A program made the translations under genes and the position numbers. Of a stretch of DNA of 64,000 nucleotides, positions 22,481 to 37,400 are shown in pieces (position 1 is the first letter of the stretch; each line of letters starts with the position of its first letter). The notes beneath the pieces were generated by a model that worked only from the letters and a program-made list of their open reading frames with translations, was not told the DNA's origin and made no database searches. The stretch spans positions 1,048,501 to 1,112,500 of the forward strand of contig BSQZ01000029.1 in the NCBI GenBank assembly GCA_033239005.1, written 5' to 3'. Source of the stretch: Lamellibrachia satsuma. Its lineage: Eukaryota; Annelida; Polychaeta; Sabellida; Siboglinidae.

Positions 22481-25400
22481 ATGGCAGGGGATAGTCATTA
22501 CCGCGGTAACCACATGAATTCAGACATGACAGAGATGGACACAGCCACAAAAAAGGGATTACTGGACCGATATGACTCGGACTATGATCAAAACTACAAG
22601 GGTATTTGCAACCTTTCAATCACCATTATGCTCATGCTTAAATAGATCATATGTAAATATCCCATAAATCTGTATGAATGCGGTAACAAACAGTTGCAAT
22701 AGCAGGTTGGTATACCTTAAACCATAATGTTATTGTGTAATCCTCGATAAATGAAGCTATTATGTCTCAAAGCCACACTCCTCCATGACCACAGGTTGTT
22801 GGTAGTCAAGAGCAGTGTATTACAACTGGCATATAGGCAGTCTGTAGTTAACTGTAAAAACATTGCATGATTTCCAGCAATAGTATGAGCTGCTATATGT
22901 GTAACGATTGTGTTTATGCAGTCGCTCCAGTAGAGGGCAAAGATTATGTCTATACCTGATGACATTGTGATTGTGCAATAAATACTGTCTCGAAGTCAAT
23001 CACAGATAATCGTTTAATCAAACATTAGGTCATTCAGCAGGACTAAAAAGGTGTATATAAAAAATTAATAAGAACATATATTCCATGTCAGTCCAAAGAT
23101 AAACAAAACTAGATGTTGGTGCTTGGAAACGTCAATCACTGGAATAGTCCTTGGAGCGTTGGGATGGTTGCATCATCAAACTGGCCTAGAAATGAGCTTA
23201 TGCAGTTATATACCATTTTAATGAACCTAAACATATTGCAATTAAATTAAAAGTAATGTTTTTGGTTTGGTGCTACAATGATTTACCATGTGATTATATA
23301 TTGCTACAGCGATTTACTGTGAGTTTTGTCTGTTGCTACAGGGATTGATGTACTGTGGAAATATATGTTACTATAACAACATATATCAATGTTTGATTAT
23401 TATAGCAAACATATATTCCCATAGTCAATCCAATGGATTAACCATGGGATTGTCTATATGTGGGAATGTGGCTAACTACAGGATTATCTGTTGCTACAGG
23501 GTTTAACCATGGAAATACTTGTTGCTTCATGGATTAACTGTGGAATCGTTTTTTTGCTGCAGAGATTGAGCATTGGGATTATATGTTGCTACAGGGGTTA
23601 ACCATATGATTATGTTGCTTCATGGATTAACCATGGGATCATATATTGCTACATGGATTAACCATGGGACTGTGTTGTTACATAACTTTGCCTTGGGATT
23701 GCCTGTTGCTACAGGGATTAACTATGGATTAACCTTGGGATTGTTTGTGAATATATGTATTAACCATGCATGGGAATGAATGTTGCTGCAGGGATTAACA
23801 AGAAGGTGATGTATGGTTGCAGGGATGGGGGACCAGCCTGAAAGTGAGAACCTGTTGAGTGCACCAGTGAAGCTGAGTCCCGGCTGGGAAGACACAATGG
23901 ACAAGTCAGCCGAGGAACTCAACTTCAAGAACTTGGAAAGGAAAGAAGACACTGTCCCTATTGACAGGTGAACACTGGGTTACCCAGTGCATGCGTCTCA
24001 TGTCATGTCATTATGCATAATGATAGCCTTGTATGATTGAGAATTGCTTCTCAGTGACAGTGACAGACCTTTGGTATGAATTTGTTGTAACAATTGGGTT
24101 TAATGTCTTCTAATTCTGACTAATTGAGGCCCCTGAAACAATCCACACAGTCCACCTGCTACCAAGTGCCTCTCTATGGGTAGGACCCATTGATGCCGCT
24201 CCAGCTGAATGCCCAAGACGCAACTAGTCTGACACAGCCTTACCACCAGGACTGGTGGGGGTCCACGCTAGAGGGTTACAATCTCTGTAAGCTCATACCA
24301 ACTGGATACACTGTGCATGTCATGTTGCCCTGGGTTGTTCAGTTGGAGGACTGCGTATTACCAGGACTGGTGGGGGTCCACGCTAGAGGGTTACAATCTC
24401 TGTAAGCTCATACCAACTGGATACACATGTCATGTTGCCCTGGGTTGTTCAGTTGGAGGACTGCGTATTACCAGGACTGGTGGGGGTCCACGCTAGAGGG
24501 TTACAATCTCTGTAGGCTCATACCAACTGGATACACTGTGCATGTCAGGTTGTCCTGGGTTGTTCAGTTGGAGGACTGCGTATAACCAGGAATCATGCAT
24601 ACTTGGGGTCAGTTACATTGAAATGTCCTGAAGCATGATGACATCAGAAACCAAAACAAATGGGGAGCGCAGTGCACTGTGGGCCTAATCGGGGATTTGA
24701 TAAGCGATGGTCCTGCCTCTGTCCTGCCTGGCAGTGTTCTTGAATGTTCTTGAAAACACATTTTCTGTGTTGCTTTGTGAATGCACCAACTATCAATGAT
24801 TGCATGTTTGGTACTTGTGGTAAATTGCTTCAGTTATTTTAATTTGCCGGCAAGAATTTCCTGGAGAAGATGGCCTGAGAGGCAGCCACCAGTGCACATG
24901 ATGTTTATTTTATTTTGTTTTCGTTACAAGTTATTCGATTAATAATCGATGATCCCCATGTCAAGATCTGAGAATGATTGTAATGTGAGACATGAGTGGT
25001 TACTGGATGATAAATATAAAATTAAAATTGGGTTGTGAAGATTAGAAGTTAGTGTGATTCAAGGTGTGGACTGATTGCTAAATTGCAAAATTCAATGTCT
25101 TTAGTACTGTTTTGTAATTTCATAAAAATCTTAAGAAACATTGGCCCAGGGGATATTTTAAATAACTAACTTGTCGATTGAGTGCATACAAATTGTTAAA
25201 AAAAAGTTGTTTTTAGTGAAATATTTATGAAGTAGAAGATGAAAACACGTTTTGCGGAGACTCCAGCGCACAAAATCTTTATGCCATGGCGTTTGTGTTT
25301 TGAAAACACTGGACAAAGTTATGTCATTGCTGCAGCTTCAGCATTTAGGCTAAGTTTAGGTGCCCTAATCCTAATTCATTGCCAGGCGTTGCTTTCTGAT

Positions 25401-28400
25401 ATTAACAAAACTATAAATATGCTGAAACGTAAGCCACTCAGACTCTAAACACCTATTGGAGTACTGATGAGAAATGCTCTAGTTTCTGCAATATATAAAA
25501 TAAACAAATTATTATAAGTAAAACAAAACGGCGTCAGTAACTCCTATAGAGACAAATTTTTTGCTGTCAATTAGCTTTTTTCCGTGTGCAACTGCATGTG
25601 CTGATAGATGTACAACTACGAGTGGCATAAACAGTCTATTGAGAATTGGAAATAATTTATTTTTATTTTTTAAAGTCGTTTCTGAAATAACATTCGGACG
25701 CTTTGGAAAATGTTCTTCAAAAAGACTTAAAGTGCTGTTTTTTTCCCCAAAATGTTTTTGAATTTTACTTTATACTTTCTGTACGAACCCTGATTACCAT
25801 TATTATGCCTAAAACTATTGCATGCCATGCTACTAACAGTAGTAAACGACACTAGCGCTTGAGTTGGCATGTGTTGCCACAAGATAAGCAACTAAGGAAC
25901 AGTGAGTCATGCTCATCAGGAACGACAATCTTCACATGAACTCTGACAGAACATCGACCCCGCCTGGTATGTGGGCTTCATTTTCATGGCAGTCAACGGA
26001 CTTGTTAAAAACACCCCTACAATATTTCCGTGAACACCAGAATGGCTGAGTTTGATCAACAAGTACAACAAAAACGTGACTGAAGAATGTTCTGTAAAAT
26101 GTCAGGGCGATCATATGTATAGTTTAAAAAAGCCAAATCTTCTGATGTTTGATATTCTGGCTTTGTTCAGATGAGCTACACAGAACTCCTTGACCACGGC
26201 TGACACATCATGATTCTAAGCTAAAAGCATTTATTTCATCGATTGAGTGACATATTTACAATTATATTTATATACTGAACGACGAAAAGACTTCACTGCA
26301 CAAAATAGTTACCAGTACAAGCCAGTTAGGGAGCTTCAAATGTATGCAATACAATGCATTACATGTAAAAATTCACAGGGTCGTTGTTAACTTTTCCTGT
26401 GTTAATTATTATTAATAGATGTACACATTTTTTTTTAAATGTAGGAATTTTGTGCATCAAGCGGATTTGACTCTCCGTTCTCTCAATGATTATTGTGAAA
26501 GCTGAAAAACCGGAGTACTACTCTTCCAATGAGTATCAATGGTTGTGATGTGAGACCTCTTTTACTGTGTTCTTATCAACCACTTTCCCCACATCGCACA
26601 CTGGATGTCATTTTAAGAAAACAAAACTAACGCCTCTGCCATGGTGTTTTGCGCTAATCCACTTATCGAGGCATGGGTTACCACTTGAGAGGCAACATAC
26701 AACCCCTGATTATGCCCACAGTTCAGCGCGCCCAGTTTGTTTTGAATTCTGATGTAAGGGGTCTGTTGAAATTCCAATTAATGTTTTGTTTTTAAAAGTA
26801 ATTGGAATTAGTGAAAATTTAATAGTTATTTTCAGTTACTTTTTCAATTACATCATGTAATTTTTTAATTAAAATTATTCACTAGAGAACGAATATGTTG
26901 AATATATCATAGTTGTTAGCCATTATGTACCATACTATGCAGAAATTAAATAAAGCTGCTCTAAAATATATATTATTTTTTGTCATTAAGTACGTCTAGG
27001 GTTGCTCTGTTCACTTACTTTATTTTGTCATTGAGTACGTCTAGGGTTGCTCTCTTCACTTACTTTATTTTGTCATTGAGTACGTCTAGGGTTGCTCTGT
27101 TCACTTACTTTATTTTGTCATTGAGTACGTCTAGGGTTGCTCTCTTCACTTACTTTATTTTGTCATTGAGTACGTCTAGGGTTGCTCTGTTCGCTTACTT
27201 TATTTTGTCATTGTATACGTCTAGGGTTGCTCTCTTCACTTACTTTATTTTGTCATTGTATACGTCTAGGGTTGCTCTCTTCACTTACTTTATTTTGTCA
27301 TTGAGTGCGTCTAGGGTTGCTCTGTTCACTTACTTTATTTTGTCATTGAGTATGTCTAGGGTTTCTCTCTTCACTTACTTTATTTTGTCATTGAGTGCGT
27401 CTAGGGTTGCTCTCTTCACTTACTTTATTTTGTCATTGAGTGCGTCTAGGGTTGCTCTCTTCACTTACTTTATTTTGTCATTGAGTGCGTCAAGGGTTGC
27501 TCTCTTCACTTACTTTATTTTGTCATTGAGTACGTCAAGGGTTGCTCTGTTCGCTTACTTTATTTTGTCATTGAGTATGTCTAGGGTTTCTCTCTTCACT
27601 TACTTTATTTTGTCATTGAGTGCGTCTAGGGTTGCTCTCTTCACTTACTTTATTTTGTCATTGAGTGCGTCTAGGGTTGCTCTCTTCACTTACTTTATTT
27701 TGTCATTGAGTACGTCTAGGGTTGCTCTGTTCGCTTACTTTATTTTGTCATTGTATACGTCTAGGGTTGCTCTCTTCGCTTACTTTATTTTGTCATTGTA
27801 TACGTCTAGGGTTGCTCTCTTCACTTACTTTATTTTGTCATTGAGTACGTCAAGGGTTGCTCTGTTCGCTTACTTTATTTTGTCATTGAGTACGTCTACG
27901 GTTGCTCTGTTCGCTTACTTTATTTTGTCATTGTATACGTCTAGGGTTGCTCTCTTCACTTACTTTATTTTGTCATTGAGTACGTCAAGGGTTGCTCTCT
28001 TCACTTACTTTATTTTGTCATTGAGTGCGTCTAGGGTTGCTCTCTTCACTTACTTTATTTTGTCATTGAGTACGTCTACGGTTGCTCTCTTCGCTTACTT
28101 TATTTTGTCATTGAGTGCGTCTAGGGTTGCTCTCTTCGCTTACTTTATTTTGTCATTGAGTACGTCTAGGGTTGCTCTCTTCACTTACTTTATTTTGTCA
28201 TTGAGTGCGTCTAGGGTTGCTCTCTTCACTTACTTTATTTTGTCATTGTATACGTCTAGGGTTGCTCTGTTCACTTACTTTATTTTGTCGTTGAGTATGT
28301 CTAGGGTTGCTCTCTTCACTTACTTTATTTTGTCATTGAGTATGTCTAGGGTTGCTCTCTTCACTTACTTTATTTTGTCATTGAGTGCGTCTAGGGTTGC

Positions 28401-31400
28401 TCTCTTCACTTACTTTATTTTGTCATTGAGTGCGTCTACGGTTGCTCTCTTCACTTACTTTATTTTGTCATTGAGTACGTCTAGGGTTGCTCTCTTCACT
28501 TACTTTATTTTGTCATTGAGTACGTCTAGGGTTGCTCTCTTCACTTACTTTATTTTGTCATTGAGTACGTCTAGGGTTGCTCTCTTCACTTACTTTATTT
28601 TGTCATTGAGTATGTCTAGGGTTGCTCTCTTCACTTACTTTATTTTGTCATTGAGTACGTCTAGGGTTGCTCTCTTCACTTACTTTATTTTGTCATTGAG
28701 TGCGTCTAGGGTTGCTCTGTTCACTTACTTTATTTTGTCATTGAGTATGTCTAGGGTTTCTCTCTTCACTTACTTTATTTTGTCATTGAGTGCGTCTAGG
28801 GTTGCTCTGTTCACTTACTTTATTTTGTCATTGAGTATGTCTAGGGTTTCTCTCTTCACTTACTTTATTTTGTCATTGAGTGCGTCTAGGGTTGCTCTCT
28901 TCACTTACTTTATTTTGTCATTGAGTGCGTCTAGGGTTGCTCTCTTCGCTTACTTTATTTTGTCATTGAGTACGTCTAGGGTTGCTCTGTTCGCTTACTT
29001 TATTTTGTCATTGAGTACGTCTAGGGTTGCTCTCTTCACTTACTTTATTTTGTCATTGAGTGCGTCTAGGGTTGCTCTCTTCACTTACTTTATTTTGTCA
29101 TTGAGTGCGTCTAGGGTTGCTCTGTTCACTTACTTTATTTTGTCATTGAGTACGTCTAGGGTTGCTCTCTTCACTTACTTTATTTTGTCATTGAGTGCGT
29201 CTAGGGTTGCTCTCTTCACTTACTTTATTTTGTCATTGAGTACGTCTAGGGTTGCTCTCTTCACTTACTTTATTTTGTCATTGAGTACGTCTAGGGTTGC
29301 TCTCTTCACTTACTTTATTTTGTCATTGAGTGCGTCTAGGGTTGCTCTCTTCACTTACTTTATTTTGTCATTGAGTACGTCTAGGGTTGCTCTCTTCACT
29401 TACTTTATTTTGTCATTGAGTACGTCTAGGGTTGCTCTCTTCACTTACTTTATTTTGTCATTGAGTGCGTCTAGGGTTGCTCTGTTCACTTACTTTATTT
29501 TGTCATTGAGTGCGTCTAGGGTTGCTCTCTTCACTTACTTTATTTTGTCATTGAGTACGTCTAGGGTTGCTCTCTTCACTTACTTTATTTTGTCATTGAG
29601 TGCGTCTAGGGTTGCTCTCTTCACTTACTTTATTTTGTCATTGAGTACGTCTAGGGTTGCTCTGTTCACTTACTTTATTTTGTCATTGAGTACGTCTAGG
29701 GTTGCTCTCTTCACTTACTTTATTTTGTCATTGAGTGCGTCTAGGGTTGCTCTCTTCACTTACTTTATTTTGTCATTGAGTAAGTCTAGGGTTGCTCTCT
29801 TCGCTTACTTTATTTTGTCATTGAGTGCGTCTAGGGTTGCTCTGTTCGCTTACTTTATTTTGTCATTGAGTACGTCTAGGGTTGCTCTCTTCACTTACTT
29901 TATTTTGTCATTGAGTACGTCTAGGGTTGCTCTCTTCACTTACTTTATTTTGTCATTGAGTACGTCTAGGGTTGCTCTCTTCACTTACTTTATTTTGTCA
30001 TTGTATACGTCTAGGGTTGCTCTCTTCACTTACTTTATTTTGTCATTGAGTACGTCTAGGGTTGCTCTCTTCACTTACTTTATTTTGTCATTGAGTACGT
30101 CTAGGGTTGCTCTCTTCGCTTACTTTATTTTGTCATTGAGTGCGTCTAGGGTTGCTCTCTTCACTTACTTTATTTTGTCATTGAGTACGTCTAGGGTTGC
30201 TCTCTTCGCTTACTTTATTTTGTCATTGAGTGCGTCTAGGGTTGCTCTCTTCACTTACTTTATTTTGTCATTGAGTACGTCTAGGGTTGCTCTCTTCGCT
30301 TACTTTATTTTGTCATTGAGTACGTCTAGGGTTGCTCTCTTCACTTACTTTATTTTGTCATTGAGTACGTCTAGGGTTGCTCTCTTCGCTTACTTTATTT
30401 TGTCATTGTATACGTCTAGGGTTGCTCTCTTCACTTACTTTATTTTGTCATTGAGTACGTCTAGGGTTGCTCTCTTCACTTACTTTATTTTGTCATTGAG
30501 TACGTCTAGGGTTGCTCTCTTCGCTTACTTTATTTTGTCATTGAGTGCGTCTAGGGTTGCTCTCTTCACTTACTTTATTTTGTCATTGAGTACGTCTAGG
30601 GTTGCTCTCTTCGCTTACTTTATTTTGTCATTGAGTACGTCTAGGGTTGCTCTCTTCACTTACTTTATTTTGTCATTGAGTACGTCTAGGGTTGCTCTCT
30701 TCGCTTACTTTATTTTGTCATTGAGTGCGTCTAGGGTTGCTCTCTTCACTTACTTTATTTTGTCATTGTATACGTCTAGGGTTGCTCTCTTCGCTTACTT
30801 TATTTTGTCATTGAGTGCGTCTAGGGTTGCTCTCTTCACTTACTTTATTTTGTCATTGAGTGCGTCTAGGGTTGCTCTCTTCACTTACTTTATTTTGTCA
30901 TTGAGTGCGTCTAGGGTTGCTCTCTTCACTTACTTTATTTTGTCATTGAGTACGTCTAGGGTTGCTCTCTTCACTTTATTTTGTCATTGAGTGCGTCTAG
31001 GGTTGCTCTCTTCACTTACTTTATTTTGTCATTGAGTACGTCTAGGGTTGCTCTCTTCGCTTACTTTATTTTGTCATTGAGTACGTCTACGGTTGCTCTC
31101 TTCGCTTACTTTATTTTGTCATTGAGTACGTCTAGGGTTGCTCTCTTCACTTACTTTATTTTGTCATTGAGTGCGTCTAGGGTTGCTCTCTTCACTTACT
31201 TTATTTTGTCATTGAGTAAGTCTACGGTTGCTCTCTTCACTTACTTTATTTTGTCATTGAGTGCGTCTAGGGTTGCTCTCTTCACTTACTTTATTTTGTC
31301 ATTGAGTAAGTCTACGGTTGCTCTCTTCACTTACTTTATTTTGTCATTGAGTGCGTCTAGGGTTGCTCTCTTCACTTACTTTATTTTGTCATTGAGTAAG

Positions 31401-34400
31401 TCTACGGTTGCTCTCTTCACTTACTTTATTTTGTCATTGAATGCGTCTAGGGTTGCTCTCTTCACTTACTTTATTTTGTCATTGTATACGTCTAGGGTTG
31501 CTCTCTTCGCTTACTTTATTTTGTCATTGAGTACGTCTAGGGTTGCTCTCTTCACTTACTTTATTTTGTCATTGAGTGGGTCTAGGGTTGCTCTCTTCAC
31601 TTACTTTATTTTGTCATTGAGTGCGTCTAGGGTTGCTCTCTTCGCTTACTTTATTTTGTCATTGAGTAAGTCTACGGTTGCTCTCTTCACTTACTTTATT
31701 TTGTCATTGAGTGCGTCTAGGGTTGCTCTCTTCACTTACTTTATTTTGTCATTGAGTAAGTCTACGGTTGCTCTCTTCACTTACTTTATTTTGTCATTGA
31801 GTGCGTCTACGGTTGCTCTCTTCACTTACTTTATTTTGTCATTGAGTAAGTCTACGGTTGCTCTCTTCACTTACTTTATTTTGTCATTGATTGCGTCTAG
31901 GGTTGCTCTCTTCACTTACTTTATTTTGTCATTGAGTAAGTCTACGGTTGCTCTCTTCGCTTACTTTATTTTGTCATTGAGTGCGTCTAGGGTTGCTCTC
32001 TTCACTTACTTTATTTTGTCATTGAGTAAGTCTAGGGTTGCTCTCTTCACTTACTTTATTTTGTCATTGAGTACGTCTAGGGTTGCTCTCTTCACTTACT
32101 TTATTTTGTCATTGAGTACGTCTAGGGTTGCTCTCTTCACTTACTTTATTTTGTCATTGGGTAAGTCTACGGTTGCTCTCTTCACTTACTTTATTTTGAT
32201 ATGGAACTGATAATTGAAATTGGTATTTTGGAAATTTTTTTTTTTTGAGGTTTAATTGGTCTGGAATTGGTATGAATATAATGTGTTTGACCCCTGGTCT
32301 GGACTCGTGGGGGTTATGCTGGGGGGGTCCATGCTGTGGGGGTTATGCTTGGGGGGTCCATGCTGTGCAGGGTGAGTGAGTCCACTGTTGATGTGTTGAT
32401 AGATGGAGGATTGTCTACTTCATCCTGCTGCTCCATGGCATTGCCACACTGATGCCCTGGAACATGTTTATCACCGCCAACTCAGTACGTCTCTTTCTCT
32501 TCCAGTAGCTGACCTAGGTTAAATGACACTTTCAGATTATATGCATTTTTCTGTATTGCACATTTATTTTATTAAATTTACATATGTTATAATTCAAATA
32601 ATAACTTATTGTGCATATTTTAACTTATGGTTATCTTTTTAATAATAAAGTTTTATCACTATGTTCTTGTCATTAAAGTGAAACAAAAGCCATGGTTTTG
32701 GGGCTATGCACCTAAAACACATAATAAAAAGTAACCATGTGCAACTAAAATATCACGCCTGTGGTTTACTCAGAATGTGTTTTAAAATGGGAGAATCTGG
32801 TCATTTCTCCAGCACGACTGATAAGTACATAAGTACATACATGTGTGAAAATCAGGTAACCTAGACTATGTGTGACGTATTAAGTGAGGCCAGCATACAC
32901 AGAACCAACACAAAATCTCAAACAAAGTGTTATTTTGTAAACAAAGACCAAACTATGTTACATGACTTGAGTTCGGACACAAACAGCATGGTCATATCCT
33001 ATTGGCAAATGTATACAAATATATTTTCAGAATATTTCATGTATTTCTTAATATATGAAATTCAGATGCTGTGTGTTCAACAAGGATTTCCTAGTAAACC
33101 AGTGGAGTGATATTCTTAATTGTAGTAGCAAATGGTTATGTTTTTGTAACTCAAAGATGCATAGACCAAAGACCATGACTTTTGTTTCCCTTTAATCATT
33201 GTATTGTTTTTACTCTTGAATGCAGAATAAAAGTATTATTTGATAACTTTGTAAGACTGACAATGTATCATTTGTTGTTTCATGAATAAGTATGTTGTTT
33301 GTTTGCAGTACTTTGTCGACTACAAGCTGGCAGGCAATGAGACAGATGTTGTGAAGTACCGGAACTACTTTCTCAGTTTTCTTGGCTTCGCAGCACAAAT
33401 CCCAAATGTCATCCTCAATGGACTCAATGTCTTCCTGCAGTGCAAGGGGTCAGTGAGGGTTCAAAGTTCAAGTAGAAGTGTCTAGTAAAAATCACTGATG
33501 ACAGTTTTTGATTGGCAAAAGTCCCATGTTCTGATCCCAGAATTTGATGCATATCCATTGAGATGTAGCTAGTGTTTTTTGTGGGTCAAGGCTGAATTCT
33601 GCTGTTTTCAAAAAGTTTCCAGTACGTCTGTGTCCACCTTTATTTTGTTAGATGGAACGATATGACAGAATAACCTGGAAAAGCCCTACCAACTAAACAG
33701 TAAAACGTTGCCAAAATTAAACTGTCACACTTTGCAACTATGATGCATATATCATTATGGTTATGTATAATGAAATTATTTCAATTGAACAGAAAGTTAT
33801 TTTGTGTACAATTTTGACCTCATTCTCATTATTTATAAAAGTCTAAAAATATGTTGTCCATGTTAATGTTTATGTTGTTGCTTGCAACAATTAAGCTTTA
33901 TAATGCTGATGTTTGCACCCATAAAATAATGTAAGTTGTTTATGACCTGTTAGCTGTGCCAAAAATAGGAGAGGCCAACATAACTTAACCTTTTCCCAAT
34001 AGAGGGCATAAATCAGGGTGTTGATATCCTGGATATCATATCCCTTGTTAAACATTGAGCAATGATTGTGCTGCATTTCTGCTGCAGCGGCAACACTGGC
34101 ATCCGCATTGTGTGGACTATCATCATTATCGTCATCATGTTCATCATTACCGTGTTTCTAGCCATGATCGACAGCTCTGGGTGTGAGTATTGCATTTACT
34201 TATAATCATTCTTGCATTAAGGCATTACGACAGCTGAATGTGACCAGATATATCCAGCCAAATAACTTAGTTTATGTTTAACCATTTCAGTACAACAGAC
34301 CGGAATTCTGCCCTAGCGATGTGTGACGCTACAGTACGACAAGCCAAATTTTTGGCATTGGCTACATTCACTATTTAAGTTGCTTTTACACATAATTATC

Positions 34401-37400
34401 CACTACATGGAGCCACTTGTTATACATGCTTGTCATGGCGAATGAATTAGCTATTCACTAGCAGCAATCATTGATTATCGCTCAATATTATTTTATGCAG
34501 ATTTTCGCGATTTTTAATGATGGATTATCATTACTTCAACTGGCAATTTACCACCAATGTTTTGGACAGATTATTTGAAAGTTTTAGCGACAAATTTTTG
34601 TCGGAGGTGTTGATGACTGAACCAACGATGATGTTGGCGAACTTAGCGACTGAGCCAGAGGTGAAACAGACACTGACAGCGGGAGTATTTTCGATCGCTA
34701 CTCGGACATCAGTGATGATGAAAGTGACGGTGTAAACCCTGAGGATGAGCTGTGCACTGTACTATCACTGTGCTATCAATGCTGGATGATGCGTCGTTGC
34801 CGGAGTTTGATTTTTGTAAGAAGGAAAAGGTGTCTGTGAATCTGTCAACATACAAAGTTTGATTGGAATCAGTCCAGTAGCGATGGATGTGTTAGCAAAT
34901 ACACAAATAAACACTTCTGTCATGTAAATATAAAATACAGATATAGTGTAAATAACTTGTTTTTCATTTTCTTTTACTTCACAAAATGTACTTGATGTTG
35001 TATTTTATATCATAGTACACTCCAGTAGCATGATCAATATGAGTAGTTTACAGTAAATATGTACATTGGTATATGTTCAACAGCTACAAAAACGTTAAAA
35101 TCATGGTGGCCATCTTGGATTGCTGGTTTCCATTTTACTCGCTGTTTATCATACTTTCAGAATATATAAAATATTCCTATTCATAAAATGCATTTTTCTT
35201 GCTGAAATCTTGACTTGAAGTGATGCAGTAGATTTTGTTGCATATTCACTGGGAATGCAGTATTCAGTCTCCTTCTTCTTTTGTGTCCTTCACACAATGT
35301 GTTGCCACTTGCGGGCGCACGCCTTTGCTCGCTCAGTGACAGTGACGAGGTCTTCTGTGGTGCAGGCCTCATCCAGTAGTCGACAGCAGAGGAGATGGGC
35401 CATCGTCTGCAGTTCCCCACAGTTGCAGTTCAAAGACTGGGTGTCATCAATGTATCCCCACCTCCTCATCGTACTTTTAACACGGCCAACGCCAGTGCGT
35501 AGGCGGTTCAGAGAACGCCAACAGAGCCATGCTTGGTCAGACCCCGCTGGCAGGGATTCAGCCGCTTCTAATCCCATTTTATTGGAGGCTGGTATATCAG
35601 CTATTTTGCTGTTCCACATCTGTATTCTAGTGATACTAGGAGACGAGTCGAGCGGTGTCACTGTGTGCATGAAGCTCTTCCGCGACTTCAGTTGGCTAGC
35701 AGCTGGCATATGGTTGAACAGTTGGTGTCTGGTATCTGTCGTTAGTCGTGATCATTCCATGCGGCTGGCAACAGTTCTCCTGATTTGAGGGGGAGCTATG
35801 CCGGCCAGCAAGTGTACGCTGTCGGCGTTCCCCGGTTTGAGGCAGCCTGAGATGATTCAGCAGCAGTCATGTAGAGCAGGGTTCAACTTGCTTGCGTGTG
35901 TGGACCTTTCCCATACTGGACAGGCATACTCGGCAGCTGAGTAGCAGAGAGCGAGACAACTAGATCTTAAAGTTGATGCTCTGCACCCCCACTTCGAGTT
36001 GGCAAGTTTGCGGATGATGTTGTTTCTTGCGTTTACTTTCATCTTGGTTTTTTATATGTGTGTCTTAAAGGAGAGAGTTCTATCGAGATGAACGCCGAGG
36101 TACACTGGTGTTGATGTGTTGTTGAGACAGGTCCCATTCCAAACAACATTTAATTCTCGCTTAGCGTCTCTGTTCCTCAGGTGGAAAGCACACACCTGCG
36201 TCTTAGATGGGTTTGCGCGCAGTTGGTTGAGGTCGTAGTATGTGGACAAGATGCTTAGTGCAGACGTCAGATTTACTTCGATGTTATTGAAATCTTTTTC
36301 TTGCGATGCAGTGCATAGGTCGTCCGCATATATGAAACTCTGTGTATCAGTGTGCACGGGCTGATCGTTGGTGTAGATGTTGAATAACATCGGTGCCAGT
36401 ACACTTCCCTGTGGTAGTCCGTTTTTCTGTCGTCGCCAACGGCTCTTTTTACCATTCAGCACCACGAAGAAACGTCAGCTTTCGAGCATTGTGCGTATCA
36501 GGTCGGTCAGATGGAGATCGCCAGTCATCTCCAGCACTTTGCTGAGGAGGCGTCGGTGGTTGACCGTGTCGTACGCAGCAGACAGGTCTACAAAGACAGC
36601 ACCGGTGATCAGGCATTTCTCGTAACTATCTTCTATATGCTCTGTCAAGTTGAGTAGCTGGCTCATACACGATTTTCCAGGGCGGAAACCGGCTTGTTCC
36701 GGGATGAGTTTCTCATCAACATGTGCCGCTAGTCTATTCAGTATGAGCCACTCAAACAGCTTGTATGTGTGGCAGAGCAGGGAAATCGGTCGGAAACTCT
36801 TCGCCTCAGATGGATCATTCCCAGGCTTTAGTAGTGCCACTACATTAGCCTGTCGCCAGAGCTTTGGGATTTTCTTACTTGCGGTGCAGCTGTTGAAAAA
36901 ACGTAGTAGCCAATCCCGTACCTTTGGTCCTAGCTGTTTGATCAGCTCTGTTTGGATGTCGTCCAGGCCGGGTGCTTTGCCTTTCTTCAATGCAGTAATA
37001 CCGACGTCGAGCTCATCTGCCATGAAAGCTCTCGTGAAACCTGGATCGTCTGGGTACCACTGTCGGTTGATACGTACCTTCGGCTGTCTATTCGGTACTC
37101 TTCCGTTGGTTAGGAGTTGGTGTGCGACTTGGTTCGCAGTGGTGTTGTAGTGCTGTTTTGACTTACGTGGGTCATTGCAGAGTTTGCGTATGGTTGACCA
37201 AGCCTTCTTGCTATTATGTGTCATGTCCGTTGATTCTATCAGAGTCTGCCATGATTTACAGCGCTCCTCTGAGATGTAGTTTATCAGCTCCTCCCCCAGT
37301 GTGATGGTGTTCTCTGCGAAGGGATCTGAATCATATTTCTCTGTGTATTGTTTGTACAGTTTGGTGGTCTCGGTTGTCAGACCTGGGACGTAGTTCCTCC

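Noticed and set aside
26982..32197. Telomere-like TAGGGTT in each 45-bp unit
   Set aside because: Only one copy per unit and not in tandem, so it is not telomeric repeat DNA.
26980..32210. Very long open frames encoding a hydrophobic 15-residue repeat
   Set aside because: Wholly explained by the 45-bp satellite whose unit is a multiple of 3; it lies within an intron and has no start context or domain.
33309..33455. Exon 4 donor GTGAGG at 33453
   Set aside because: It gives the wrong phase for exon 5; GTCAGT at 33449 keeps the SLC29 frame.
34517..34735. Small open frame in intron 5 with acidic stretch following
   Set aside because: No recognisable family and no splice sites linking it to a gene.
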